Shown: positions 16,155 to 24,513 of the stretch, piece after piece
Layout: every line of letters begins with the position of its first letter
How positions within the stretch are numbered: the stretch's first letter is position 1
Source: an uncultured Bacteroidales bacterium
GTDB lineage: Bacteria; Bacteroidota; Bacteroidia; Bacteroidales; Bacteroidaceae
DNA length: 64,000 bases
Assembly (NCBI GenBank): GCA_902763885.1
Contig: CACWTU010000007.1
Location: 25,095-89,094 of the forward strand
Reading direction: 5' to 3'
Translations under genes and position numbers: made by a program
Notes under the pieces: model-generated
The model's database searches: none
What the model saw: the letters and a program-made list of their open reading frames with translations, nothing else
Told to the model about the DNA's origin: nothing

Positions 16155-17222
16155 TCATTTTATTGTTATGTCATTCCATCCTGATTGCCCGCCGTCAAAC
16201 GTGATGCAGTCAGGATTTACTATAAATGTCAATATATAGTTATGTCCGGGCAGGAACTGGGTGAACTGCTCATCCAGGTAGAACCTGTTGTGGAACGTGT
16301 TGATGTATCCACCGGGGTTACCTATCCTGTACCAGATGTCTATTTCTTGAGTTGTGCTTACGGGCTGCGGAATGAGCAGGGATTCCATCACATACAGTGC
16401 GGAGTCAGGTACGCTTACATTCCTTGCGCTGCATAGGGTGTAGCGGGGCATGGTGTCTATGGGTGTCCATTCGGATGCCAATACCTCAGTGGCGGCCTTG
16501 CGTGATTGTATAAAATCACCTTGCCTTATGAAATCACCTATAGTGATGCTGTCTATCACTACGCCCATTACGGAATCTGGCAGGAATGTATCGCCGCGCA
16601 TTACCCTTACACAAATCTTGGAGAGTATGTGCTGCATGTTGAAAGCCACCTCGTTGTGGTTTATTCCGGCCATAGTCTGTACGTTGCGGTCAATCATCCA
16701 GTCTATATCTTCCACATCGGCAAAGTTGCCAGGGAGTTCAGGCACACCCTTGCTGATGGTGTTGCTGCCGTTAAGCGTAACACCGCATATGCTTATCCTC
16801 AAGGATGTTGAGTCAATGCTTGCTATCACACCCGGAACGCTGTTGTCGTGCGGAGCGTATGCACAGAACCTGTAGGTACTGTTGTTGTCCCAGTATTTAA
16901 CTGGTGAGTAGGTCCATTTACCCAGCGAGCCGTTGAATGTCACTTCCTTGTTTAGGAACAGACATTCAACAGTCTCAATGGATGTGGTTTGCCATCCCCA
17001 AACGCCCATTGTATTCATGTGGCTGCTGAGAGGGGTCAATGGCAGGTCAACGGCTCTGGTCCTGACAGGATTCTCTATGAATCCGTCATTAAAGGCAATA
17101 GCCAGGCTGTCCCTGCCAGTCCTGTACTCACGTACACTCCTGACAGTGTCCTCATACGCGCATCCTGTCAGGATAGCTCCTGCCAGAATCAAGGTTGCGA
17201 TATGTCTGAACAGCCTGTTCAT
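16155..17222 (-). CDS. Fimbrillin-family lipoprotein
   Basis: 355 residues, the shortest of the paralogues. The lipoprotein signal ends in ILTGC (Cys21). Shared landmarks are TRAVDLPLTPLSSHMNTMGVW near the mature N-terminus, WTYSPVKYWDNNSTYRFCAY, FNMQHILSKICVRV, LLIPQPV and a C-terminal GWNDITI strand with the conserved Trp-Asn. Its stop overlaps the upstream ATG of the next gene by four bases (ATGA at 16155-16158), which is evidence of translational coupling. It is preceded by a 228-base gap, the longest in the cluster, holding paired direct repeats, so it may head its own transcript. Predicted to be an outer-membrane surface fibre subunit. Confidence 0.85.
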   Translation of the reverse strand: MNRLFRHIATLILAGAILTGCAYEDTVRSVREYRTGRDSLAIAFNDGFIENPVRTRAVDLPLTPLSSHMNTMGVWGWQTTSIETVECLFLNKEVTFNGSLGKWTYSPVKYWDNNSTYRFCAYAPHDNSVPGVIASIDSTSLRISICGVTLNGSNTISKGVPELPGNFADVEDIDWMIDRNVQTMAGINHNEVAFNMQHILSKICVRVMRGDTFLPDSVMGVVIDSITIGDFIRQGDFIQSRKAATEVLASEWTPIDTMPRYTLCSARNVSVPDSALYVMESLLIPQPVSTTQEIDIWYRIGNPGGYINTFHNRFYLDEQFTQFLPGHNYILTFIVNPDCITFDGGQSGWNDITIK

Positions 17223-17339
17223 TTTTTTTACTTCAATTTTTGCCTTACACCTTATATAAAATATACTTATATTATATCCGGTGCTTGTTGTTTAATTTGC
17301 GTTAGCCGTTGCTCTTTTTATAAATATCATTGGTTCGCA

Positions 17340-17379
17340 TTTTTACTCCCTAACTAGAGAATTTTTACTCCCTAACTAG
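17340..17379. repeat. Two 18-bp direct repeats, 22-bp period
   Basis: TTTTTACTCCCTAACTAG occurs at 17340-17357 and again at 17362-17379. The 22-bp spacing is two helical turns, so both copies face the same side of the helix. They lie upstream (on the minus strand) of the fimbrillin gene starting at 17222. This is the expected layout for a dimeric regulator site, but no regulator is assigned. Confidence 0.6.
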
Positions 17380-17410
17380 CGAGCCGGTTTTACGCCTTGT
17401 TTTTTTGTGA

Positions 17411-17437
17411 CCGGAGGGGGTATTCAGCCCCCGCCGG
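17411..17437. other. GC-rich hairpin in the inter-fimbrillin gap
   Basis: CCGG-a-GGGGG, a 7-base loop, then CCCCC-g-CCGG. It lies just after the stop of the fimbrillin gene ending at 17451. There is no T-tract on the minus side, so it is not a canonical intrinsic terminator. It could stall or protect the transcript 3' end. The rest of 17223-17450 is AT-rich with no gene seen. Confidence 0.45.
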
Positions 17438-17450
17438 CCTTGGATTATAA

Positions 17451-18737
17451 TTATTTAATCTCGTATGTGAAATCTTGGTTATCCCATTCTGAAACCTTTG
17501 GAACAAAGTTAATGACACCAGGATTAATAACGAGTGTAAGATTGTTCTGCCAACCCTCATTGAAAGTAATGGTTGGGCTAGCTGAAGTTGCTCCAAATGC
17601 AGATGCGAGATTGTAGTATCCTTCAAATTCTTCAGTTTTTGCACCTGTCCAATTATTATTTGTGATTGTATATTTGATGTGCAAATATGCCTGAGCTGCA
17701 TCTGTTGTCGAGGCAGCAGTCTGTTTGCCATCGATAAGTCTTATATCCTCATATGTGATATCTTGAGGAATAACAAGAGACTGAAGAATGTATTGTTTCA
17801 TGTCATCGCTACCAGTTTCAGTGATGTCTGCAGAGGGATCGTACAATACTGTTAACTCGGTTGCAGGAGTATTATTGGGATTAATAAGAGTTGTTGTGGT
17901 AGTATAAGAAATCTTCGTCGAACTCAAATTTTCCCATCTCGAAGCAGTTTTTGTGGTTGTTTTATCGGCATTTCTGATGTTTTCTCTAAAATCTCCACCT
18001 TCAGAGAAACCTGTAACTTCAAATTCTTGAATTTTAACTACATCGTCAGCAGAAAGGTTTCCTCCTCTTTGGGCTATCACGTTCAAGCGTGATAATACGT
18101 GTATAAAGTTTAGGCTAACTGTTGTCCCGATTGCAGTCCATTCACACTTTTCTGCAATCATTAAATCTTTATCTGGAGCTGCAGTTGCAAATGATTGCAC
18201 GTAATTATCAGCATCACTAGATACATCACTGGTGGTAGCATCGTGGTCAGTTAAAGTAAAACCAGAATATGTGTAATACCAAGTGTCATCAGTATAAGCG
18301 GAATTATCGCTTGGTCCATCTGTGTTGTTATTTAATATCCATTTGTGGGATTGTGATACAACAACATCCGGTGCTGCTGCATAGAATGTGTATTTACTTG
18401 CTCTCTTATCCCAGAAACGATGAGGCGAGTAGTCCCATGCGTCAGCTACATTGTCATTATCTTTGTCCTGCCAAGTGACGGTTTCATCGTCGAATACTTG
18501 AAGGTCAGTTCCATTGACAGTTCTCCATCCAGAAACTATGAATGATGTATGATGTGCTTCTAATGTCCAAGCGTAAGTTTTAGTGTTGTTTTCTGTTGCT
18601 TTAGTAGCAGGTTGGGCATAATTGGTGAAAGCAATTGCATCATTCTGAACGTTAATGTCCTTGTCGAGAGTGTCAGTGTTTACGCATGCGGTCAGCATTG
18701 TGGCTGCGGTTGCGAATAAAAATAGTTCCTTTTTCAT
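17451..18737 (-). CDS. Fimbrillin-family lipoprotein
   Basis: 428 residues with a lipoprotein signal ending TMLTAC (Cys18). Mature sequence begins with AIAFTNYAQPATKATENN, where ATKAT marks the usual start of the fimbrillin fold. Landmarks are YSPHRFWDKRASKYTFYA, LNFIHVLSRLNVIAQ, QSLVIPQDI and a final VSEWDNQDFTYEI strand. It is close in plan to the gene that follows at 18827. Its base composition is visibly more AT-rich than the genes at 11.9-17.2 kb, so this pair may have a separate history. Probable major or accessory fibre subunit on the cell surface. Confidence 0.85.
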   Translation of the reverse strand: MKKELFLFATAATMLTACVNTDTLDKDINVQNDAIAFTNYAQPATKATENNTKTYAWTLEAHHTSFIVSGWRTVNGTDLQVFDDETVTWQDKDNDNVADAWDYSPHRFWDKRASKYTFYAAAPDVVVSQSHKWILNNNTDGPSDNSAYTDDTWYYTYSGFTLTDHDATTSDVSSDADNYVQSFATAAPDKDLMIAEKCEWTAIGTTVSLNFIHVLSRLNVIAQRGGNLSADDVVKIQEFEVTGFSEGGDFRENIRNADKTTTKTASRWENLSSTKISYTTTTTLINPNNTPATELTVLYDPSADITETGSDDMKQYILQSLVIPQDITYEDIRLIDGKQTAASTTDAAQAYLHIKYTITNNNWTGAKTEEFEGYYNLASAFGATSASPTITFNEGWQNNLTLVINPGVINFVPKVSEWDNQDFTYEIK

Positions 18738-18826
18738 AATTGTTGGTTTTATTCGTTATTACTTTTTTTGTTTTTTCTCTTGTTGTTTGATAATCCTTTT
18801 CTTGTATTTGAAGTTTTTATTGGTTA

Positions 18827-20032
18827 TTAATAAACGTCTTTACTATAAGTTCCTCCATCACTCCATGCAGCTACTGTTGCATCAAACTTGATAATTTCTG
18901 GATTGATGTTGATATTCAGGGTGTAGTTGTGGCGGTCCAAAAGAGTCTGTAGGTTAACTACGTCATACAAGTCAATTTCATCTGCCCTGTCATCAACATA
19001 CGCTCCTCTCTCGATTCTGTATCTTATCTTAAGGGTTACTTGATTGTCTGCTATTGTTTGTGGTATAAGCAGAGACTCAATGAAATAAATGGGCTTGCCG
19101 CTTGTGTAGTTGGGGGCGTTTTCGGTATAATTTCCTTCATTAAGTGGTTTCTCCAGGTCTGCGGAAAGAGCAGCGTTATAGGCTAATTTGTAACCTTCAT
19201 TTTGTACGCCTGCTGTCCAGCCGCTTTGTGGAGTGGTTAAACTGAAATTCTTTTCGCTGTAAGCTGTACCCTTGTCTTTGAATCCAGTTATTTCAATGCT
19301 CTTGACTTTAACGGTGTAACCATAAAGGTTTTCATCTTTGTTTACTCTAACGTTAAGTTTGGAGAGGATGTGCTTGAACATAAGGTTTACTGTGGTTCCG
19401 GCAGTGCGTGTCGCACCGGATACTTCTTCTGAACCGGATGTCATAAGGTCAATGTCGGTGCCGTCTGCGCCTGTAAAACCTTTAAGTTTTTCTGCAGTGC
19501 CTGGATCGGTGGCTTGCAGGTTCGTTCCTGTAAGAATGAAACTTGAGCCATCTTTTAGTACAAAATCATTACCGTTATCACCTACTTGAGCCTTGGCTGC
19601 ATTGTACTTGTAACGGATAGGGTTGTTGTCAGAAACAGGGGCGTAGGCTATGAAATCATATTCTCCTTTCTTGTCCCAGAAGCGTGGGAAGTCATATATC
19701 CATTCGCCGTAAAGGGCGTCAAGGTTATCATCACCTGAATATGTACAGGTAACGCCGTCCTTAACACCTGCTGCTTCTGTGGCATTTCCGCCAAAAATGT
19801 ACTGGATGATGGTGTTGTCATCAGTAGATTGCTTGGTGCCATACACTGCGAAGGTGTTGTGATAATACTCCAGGTCTGTCTGTGTGTTAGTACCACGCGT
19901 GGCTTTCTCTGAGTAGGAGGCGAATCCGATAGGTGCCTGTACATCCTGGCTGTTGTCCAGGATCAAATCATTGCTGCATGATGCCAGCATGCTGGCCGCC
20001 GCTGCGATTAAAACTAAGTTACTTTTTCTCAT
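18827..20032 (-). CDS. Fimbrillin-family lipoprotein
   Basis: 401 residues from the ATG at 20032, chosen because it starts a clean lipoprotein signal (MRKSNLVLIAAAASMLASC, Cys19). An upstream in-frame ATG at 20116 would add 28 charged residues in front of the signal and is unlikely. Landmarks are the ATRGTN segment at the mature start, WIYDFPRFWDKKGEYDFIAYAP, LMFKHILSKLNVRV, ESLLIPQTI and a C-terminal VAAWSDGGTYSKDVY strand. Of the family here, it and the 17451 gene look most alike. It is followed by a 90-base AT-rich gap and preceded by 152 bases to the DUF5119-type gene. Confidence 0.85.
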   Translation of the reverse strand: MRKSNLVLIAAAASMLASCSNDLILDNSQDVQAPIGFASYSEKATRGTNTQTDLEYYHNTFAVYGTKQSTDDNTIIQYIFGGNATEAAGVKDGVTCTYSGDDNLDALYGEWIYDFPRFWDKKGEYDFIAYAPVSDNNPIRYKYNAAKAQVGDNGNDFVLKDGSSFILTGTNLQATDPGTAEKLKGFTGADGTDIDLMTSGSEEVSGATRTAGTTVNLMFKHILSKLNVRVNKDENLYGYTVKVKSIEITGFKDKGTAYSEKNFSLTTPQSGWTAGVQNEGYKLAYNAALSADLEKPLNEGNYTENAPNYTSGKPIYFIESLLIPQTIADNQVTLKIRYRIERGAYVDDRADEIDLYDVVNLQTLLDRHNYTLNININPEIIKFDATVAAWSDGGTYSKDVY

Positions 20033-20184
20033 AAGTCTTTTGTTTTTTATTGTTATTATTTTTTTTGTTTCTCTCGTTTGAATTCCATCGGAATTCTGTC
20101 CTTTTCTTTTTTCCATATCTATTCCTTATTAATTATTATTAAATTCTATTCTGTATTGTTAAATCGCTCTCTTCTTTTTCCTGT

Positions 20185-21456
20185 TTAAATTGATACTTCT
20201 GCATTAACCTCATTGCTCCAATCCTCAACACTTGCATTGAATCCGCCGCCACCGCCGGTTTCCTGCTTATCCAACAGCTCTTGCGGAATCTGTGATGCAT
20301 CAACGTATATTGTTATTACGCCACCGGTGGGCTTGCTCCACATCTGGTCAGTGATGCGCTTGGTTATGGTCCATGAGTAGCCGTTGCGTAGCGTAAAGCC
20401 TATGCCAATGTAGTTATCTTCAATAGGCGTCAGTGCGGCGCCATTGGTTCCTGTTTCATCGTTCCAGTTCTCATACGGGTCTATTCCCGGAAGTCCCCAT
20501 GTGAGCAGACGGGATGCCATGATATCCACGTTTATGGTCTGTGTGGTATCCTGCGGATCCTTGATGTCGTGGTTCTGCATGTACTTGACATCAGTAGTAG
20601 TGGTTGATATGGTGTTTCTTAATGTCTTGCGTGTAAACAGGTCAGTACCCTGTGACAGTCCGGTGATGGTGAGTCCGCTGGCACCTACTATGCGGTTGCC
20701 CTTTTCTGCGCTTTCCTTATTGTTCAGGATAACCATCTGGATGAGGTAGATGAAAGAGTAGGGCCTCAGTGTGGCATCTATCCTATAGACGTATGTTACA
20801 TTACCGTCGCTGTCATACTCCTTGTAGTAGTTTGAGGGGTCTTCATTGATGACAATTTCGTTTTCAACTGTGCCTACCAGTTCATCGGGCTGGTTGTAGT
20901 CAACGTATGTCTTCATGGTGTCAGGCATCTCACTGAATACGTTCTCTGCGCGCGTGCGTATAAAAGTAGCCTGATTACTTACACGGGTGTATGCGTTATA
21001 CGTGTAGTAGTCCTCCGACTGGTAGAAGTTGATATACTCCGTACCGAAGTTGTAGAACAGCATGTCATAAGTGGAGCCGGAGGTAAGCCTTAATCGGCCT
21101 CCTCCTGCATCAAACAGCATGTAGAATGAACTGTAGCGCTTGCCTGTCTGATTGTCTATGTTGTAGATTGTGGTTTTTACCAGGTCTGGCTTGGTGTAGC
21201 CTATCGGCCCGAATGTTGCCAGATTGGTTTCATCCCATTCATAATGCCAGGCTGTCTTCCAGTCAAAGCCCCATAGGAGCTCCATGCCAAGGTCAAGGCC
21301 CACATCAAACATCTGGATTGAAATCTGGGTGGTGTCAACGCGTAGGTACAGATCTTTGCGGATGCAAGCGGAATTTGCAAACAGGCATACTGCCAAATAC
21401 AGAGTAATCTGTATCTTTGCAGATATCTTTTTACTAGTCCTCTTTCCGCTAAACAT
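20185..21456 (-). CDS. DUF5119-type lipoprotein, first gene of the fimbrial cluster
   Basis: 423 residues. A long basic n-region and hydrophobic stretch end in ANSAC (Cys31), followed by an IRKDLYLR segment and GMELLWGFDWKTAWHYEWDE, the Trp/Asp-rich block typical of DUF5119 proteins that sit next to Bacteroidales fimbrillins. The C-terminus has GGGGGFNASVEDWSNEV, another Trp-containing end like the fimbrillins. The molecular role is not established; from position it is probably an anchor, assembly or regulatory subunit of the appendage. It is the promoter-proximal gene of the minus-strand cluster and diverges from the AraC-type regulator. Confidence 0.75.
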   Translation of the reverse strand: MFSGKRTSKKISAKIQITLYLAVCLFANSACIRKDLYLRVDTTQISIQMFDVGLDLGMELLWGFDWKTAWHYEWDETNLATFGPIGYTKPDLVKTTIYNIDNQTGKRYSSFYMLFDAGGGRLRLTSGSTYDMLFYNFGTEYINFYQSEDYYTYNAYTRVSNQATFIRTRAENVFSEMPDTMKTYVDYNQPDELVGTVENEIVINEDPSNYYKEYDSDGNVTYVYRIDATLRPYSFIYLIQMVILNNKESAEKGNRIVGASGLTITGLSQGTDLFTRKTLRNTISTTTTDVKYMQNHDIKDPQDTTQTINVDIMASRLLTWGLPGIDPYENWNDETGTNGAALTPIEDNYIGIGFTLRNGYSWTITKRITDQMWSKPTGGVITIYVDASQIPQELLDKQETGGGGGFNASVEDWSNEVNAEVSI

Positions 21457-21487
21457 AGAAATATATACTTCTTTTATTTTTCTTTTA

Positions 21488-21495
21488 CAAATATA
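21488..21495 (-). promoter_or_regulatory. -7 box of the fimbrial operon promoter
   Basis: The minus strand reads TATATTTG here, an exact TAnnTTTG match 31 bases before the ATG at 21456. I see no TTTG at the standard 19-21 base spacing, which would fit a promoter that needs an activator such as the divergent AraC-type protein. Confidence 0.5.
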
Positions 21496-21700
21496 CGCGC
21501 TATAGCCGTATGGTTGTTCTTAAAAACTGCAAATAGAATTCCTAAAAATACAAATCACAAATCTTGTCATATTCAAAGTGTCAAAGATGAGTGTTCGAGG
21601 TGTGAATTTATAGATGAAACAACAATTGACGTTTTGACAATTATTTGGATAAAAACGTAAAAAATTGGCTCATATTGGTACAACGGGCCGATTTCTGTGT

Positions 21701-21708
21701 TATATTTG
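21701..21708 (+). promoter_or_regulatory. -7 box of the AraC-type regulator promoter
   Basis: TATATTTG matches TAnnTTTG, with TTGG 22 bases upstream as a weak -33. The expected start site is about 20 bases before the ATG at 21735, which supports that codon over the upstream TTG at 21645. Confidence 0.5.
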
Positions 21709-21734
21709 CAGTGAAAAACAGAAAGAGGACTAGA

Positions 21735-22949
21735 ATGATAGGTGTTTTTACATACCAGCTGCCGTTTTCAGTCTGCATCGTGTGGTTCCTGATAGTGGTT
21801 ATCAGGGGATGTAGGTCTCATTCGGACCGTCTGCTTGCTATAGTGATGGGTCTGCTTGCCGTAGGATTCTTTAGCGGGGCCAACAATCTGTCCGTTAACC
21901 CGGATTTAAGGCGTCAGGTCATAATGAATACTGTTCTGGAGTTCACATCATTAGCTGTGGTGCCTCTGGTGTGCTTCTATATAAGGTCTCTTGTGGATGA
22001 TGTGTATGAGCGGGCGCTCTCTTATCTGACGCTGCTGCCAGCGGTGCTCATTACTACGGCTAATGTGCTCATGATCTGTATCATGGGGTTGGATAACACC
22101 GCAGAGCTTTTCAACGGGCTGTTCCACAATCTTATTTCACCTGACGGGCTTGACAGGATGCAGGGGGTGTTTGTCCTTGTGTCATACGTGATTTACAAGA
22201 CTGTGTTCCTTGCATTTCTTGCAGCGGCCATGATGTTCATGGTCTTTTGGCTGCGGCTAAACAAGTTCAGGCCGAGGCATATATGGGGGTTCCTTAAGAG
22301 GGGGCGTACATCATTTACGGCCAATATCGTGTGTATCCTCTTTATGATTTATTTTGCGCTATGGGGGTTGTGTATTATCTATAACGAGCCATTCCTGAAC
22401 ATATACTCGCCGTGGTCGGTGGCTTGGTCTGTGAGTGTGGCTGTGGTGCTGTTCCTGGTGGGGTACGTGGTTACTGTGCCGTCGCTTCCGGGCGGATACA
22501 TGACAATAGAGCGGCTACGCCATCCGTTCACAGCTATCCGGCAGACTCCTCAGGAGTATCTGGGGGCTATAGATTCCGGTCCTATTGCCGAGGGTACACA
22601 ATCGGGCTACGATAAGATTATGAAGTCATTCAAACAGCTTATGATAGTTGACAAGGGCTATCTGGATCCAACTATATCGGTCGATGAGATATCACGTCAG
22701 CTCAATACCAACCGTACATACGTGTCAAAACTGGTAAACATTTACTACGGAATGCCTTTCAGGGATTACCTGAACCAGTTGCGTATAGAGTATGCCAAGC
22801 AGCTTATGACTGATGAGCCTGATGCCGTGATTGATTACATATCGGCCAAGAGCGGTTTCCAGAGCTCCACACAGTTTATCCGCAAGTTCCGTGAGATGGA
22901 GGGAGTAACCCCCACCGTCTGGAAAGCCTCGCTCCGCAAAAAACAGTAG
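21735..22949 (+). CDS. Membrane-anchored AraC-family transcriptional regulator
   Basis: 404 residues from the ATG at 21735. The N-terminal two thirds contain about six or seven hydrophobic helices (PFSVCIVWFLIVVIRG, AVVPLVCFYIRSLV, LTLLPAVLITTANVLMIC, VFLAFLAAAMMFMVFWL, IVCILFMIYFALWGL, SVAVVLFLVGYVVTV). Residues about 300-404 form an AraC/XylS helix-turn-helix domain (ISVDEISRQLNTNRTYVSKL; YISAKSGFQSSTQFIRKF; GVTPTVWK). This membrane-sensor plus AraC layout is common in Bacteroidetes. It is divergent from the fimbrial cluster with 278 bases between start codons, so it is the likely regulator of that cluster. The ligand or stimulus is unknown. Confidence 0.88.
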   Translation: MIGVFTYQLPFSVCIVWFLIVVIRGCRSHSDRLLAIVMGLLAVGFFSGANNLSVNPDLRRQVIMNTVLEFTSLAVVPLVCFYIRSLVDDVYERALSYLTLLPAVLITTANVLMICIMGLDNTAELFNGLFHNLISPDGLDRMQGVFVLVSYVIYKTVFLAFLAAAMMFMVFWLRLNKFRPRHIWGFLKRGRTSFTANIVCILFMIYFALWGLCIIYNEPFLNIYSPWSVAWSVSVAVVLFLVGYVVTVPSLPGGYMTIERLRHPFTAIRQTPQEYLGAIDSGPIAEGTQSGYDKIMKSFKQLMIVDKGYLDPTISVDEISRQLNTNRTYVSKLVNIYYGMPFRDYLNQLRIEYAKQLMTDEPDAVIDYISAKSGFQSSTQFIRKFREMEGVTPTVWKASLRKKQ

Positions 22950-22961
22950 ATACTTAGATCT

Positions 22962-23099
22962 ATGGAAAAGAATGAATTTTTAATCGACATTTTAAGAAAG
23001 AGCCACGCTCAAGCTATGGCTGGAGATACTCTATCCGCAGATGAAATAAGAATCTTTATGAGAAACAAGGTAAATGAGCTTACAGCGTTCCTAAAGTAA
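22962..23099 (+). CDS. Small hypothetical protein (45 aa)
   Basis: ATG at 22962, 12 bases after the AraC stop, encodes 45 residues with a helical charged sequence (LRKSHAQAMAGDTLSADEIR, then FMRNKVNEL). The layout of KSHxQAxxG followed by SxDEIxxxM resembles the small antitoxin-like proteins that often precede toxins in Bacteroidales, but I cannot assign it. It lies before, not inside, the MntA/HepT promoter. It may be the 3' tail of the regulator transcript or a relic of a toxin-antitoxin unit. Confidence 0.45.
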   Translation: MEKNEFLIDILRKSHAQAMAGDTLSADEIRIFMRNKVNELTAFLK

Positions 23100-23115
23100 G
23101 AAGTGGAAGGGAAAT

Positions 23116-23146
23116 TTTGAAAACACTGAAACTTTATATATTTTTG
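23116..23146 (+). promoter_or_regulatory. Promoter of the MntA/HepT pair
   Basis: TTTG (23116-23119), 19 bases, TATTTTTG (23139-23146): a full match to the Bacteroidetes consensus, 19 bases before the ATG at 23166. Confidence 0.7.
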
Positions 23147-23165
23147 CCCCAAAGGCGATTTAATT

Positions 23166-23459
23166 ATGGATGCAAAGGTTCAGAGAATAATTTGTAATTA
23201 CTTCAAAACCAAACCTATTGAGAAGGCTTGGGTTTTTGGCTCATTCTCTCGTGGAGAAGAGAAACCAGGAAGTGACATTGATATTCTTGTGTCCCTTTCT
23301 CCCAATTCAGGTTTGGGCCTCCAATTCTTTGGTATGATACTGGATCTGGAAAAGAAACTTAATCGCCCGGTTGATCTGGTGGTAGAAGGAGATTTACTTC
23401 CGTTTGCCGCAACAAGTGCTGAAAAAGATAAAGTTCTAATCTATGAGAGAGCCAGTTAG
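23166..23459 (+). CDS. mntA: MntA-type nucleotidyltransferase antitoxin
   Basis: 97 residues. The minimal nucleotidyltransferase signature GS-x10-D-x-D is intact (GSFSRGEEKPGSDID at about residues 27-41), with a third acidic position in PVDLVVEGDL. In the known MntA/HepT system the antitoxin AMPylates the HEPN toxin on a tyrosine near its active site and blocks it. The gene overlaps the following toxin gene by 17 bases, as is usual for the pair, giving coupled translation. The promoter is immediately upstream. The assignment to family is firm; AMPylation here is inferred from the family. Confidence 0.88.
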   Translation: MDAKVQRIICNYFKTKPIEKAWVFGSFSRGEEKPGSDIDILVSLSPNSGLGLQFFGMILDLEKKLNRPVDLVVEGDLLPFAATSAEKDKVLIYERAS

Positions 23460-23787
23460 GGACAAGGGTCGTCTTGAACATATTTTAGATGCCATCGGAA
23501 ATGTGGAACAATTTACCGATGGATATGATTATGATTCATTATTGGCTGATAAGTTACATCTGCACGCTACAGTTCATAATATCCAGATTATTGGAGAGGC
23601 TGTATATAAATTATCCTTAGAATTCAAAGAATCTCATCCTGATACTCCGTGGGCTATGATTGAGAAGATGCGTCATATATTGGTTCACGACTATTATCAG
23701 ATTAGTTTTGAAATCTTATGGGATATTATAAAGAAAGATATTCCCGCTCTGAAGAATCAAATACAACAGTATAATTCTGAGTTGTAA
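23443..23787 (+). CDS. hepT: HepT-type HEPN ribonuclease toxin
   Basis: 114 residues, all helical in character. The HEPN catalytic motif R-x4-H-x-Y is present as RHILVHDYY at about residues 85-93; the second Tyr region is the known AMPylation target in the family. HepT proteins cleave RNA as dimers and are neutralised by MntA. The gene starts within mntA and is followed by an intrinsic terminator. The pair is a self-contained toxin-antitoxin module placed between the appendage locus and the V-ATPase operon. Confidence 0.88.
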   Translation: MREPVRDKGRLEHILDAIGNVEQFTDGYDYDSLLADKLHLHATVHNIQIIGEAVYKLSLEFKESHPDTPWAMIEKMRHILVHDYYQISFEILWDIIKKDIPALKNQIQQYNSEL

Positions 23788-23846
23788 TTCCCTATTGTGC
23801 TTGCGTTTTTTTTTGTTAATCCGTGAGGCTGTTTGGGGGATTTGAT

Positions 23847-23854
23847 TAAATTTG
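23847..23854 (+). promoter_or_regulatory. Candidate -7 box for the V-ATPase operon
   Basis: TAAATTTG matches TAnnTTTG and abuts the terminator hairpin. Transcripts from here would start inside the left arm of the stem and so escape termination. No -33 element at standard spacing is seen. Confidence 0.4.
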
Positions 23855-23884
23855 CGAGTCTCTATGTGCGAGACTCGTTTTTTT
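23855..23884 (+). terminator. Intrinsic terminator after hepT
   Basis: Perfect 8-bp stem CGAGTCTC/GAGACTCG with a 7-base loop, followed by seven T residues. Confidence 0.85.
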
Positions 23885-23907
23885 GTGAGAATTATCAATT
23901 ATAACCT

Positions 23908-24498
23908 ATGAATACCAAAATCCAGGAACTTACCGACATTATTTATAATGAAGGTGTTGCTAAAGGTCAGGCTGAGGCTCAGGAGATTGTGGCTGCTGCC
24001 AAGGCTGAGGCAGAGAAGATTGTTGCCGATGCCCAGAAGGAGGCTGCTGCCGCTCTGGCTGCCGCAAAGAAGGAGAGTGCTGACAATGCCGAGAACGTGC
24101 GTAAGGAACTTAAGCTCTATGCACAGCAGGCTGTAGAGGCTCTCAAGAGTGAGATTGCTACAGTTGTTACTGACAAGATCGTATCGGAATCAGTAAAGGG
24201 CTTTACAGCTGACCAGAAGGCTTTCAACGAGTTTATTCTTACTCTTGCCCAGGAGTGGGGCAGCAAGCAGAACATAGAGATTAAGGCCAAGGATGCTGAG
24301 CAGCTCAAGAAATACTTTACCGCCAAGGCTAAGCAGTTGCTTGACGGTACGGTAAAGATCACTGAGGTGAACGGTGCTCAGGCTGAGTTCTCCATTCAGC
24401 CTGCTGACGGTGCCTATAAGGTGAACTTTGGCACTGAGGAGTTTGAGAACTGGTTCAAGTCAATCCTGCGCCCGCAGTTGGTTGAGACTCTTTTCTGA
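23908..24498 (+). CDS. atpE: V-type ATPase subunit E
   Basis: 196 residues. The first 90 residues are a long Ala/Glu/Lys coiled coil (AQEIVAAAKAEAEKIVADAQ), the usual peripheral-stalk helix, followed by a globular domain (FNEFILTLAQEWGSKQNIEI) that binds the catalytic head. It forms part of the stator linking the A/B head to subunit I. It is the first gene of the operon; the DUF2764 gene begins 15 bases downstream. No separate G/H stalk gene is recognised in the operon. Confidence 0.88.
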   Translation: MNTKIQELTDIIYNEGVAKGQAEAQEIVAAAKAEAEKIVADAQKEAAAALAAAKKESADNAENVRKELKLYAQQAVEALKSEIATVVTDKIVSESVKGFTADQKAFNEFILTLAQEWGSKQNIEIKAKDAEQLKKYFTAKAKQLLDGTVKITEVNGAQAEFSIQPADGAYKVNFGTEEFENWFKSILRPQLVETLF

Positions 24499-24513
24499 TC
24501 TTAACTGGCCAAG

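Noticed and set aside
21645-21734. TTG-initiated 30-residue extension of the AraC-type regulator
   Set aside because: It lies across the -7 box and gives a hydrophilic non-conserved start; the ATG at 21735 fits the promoter.
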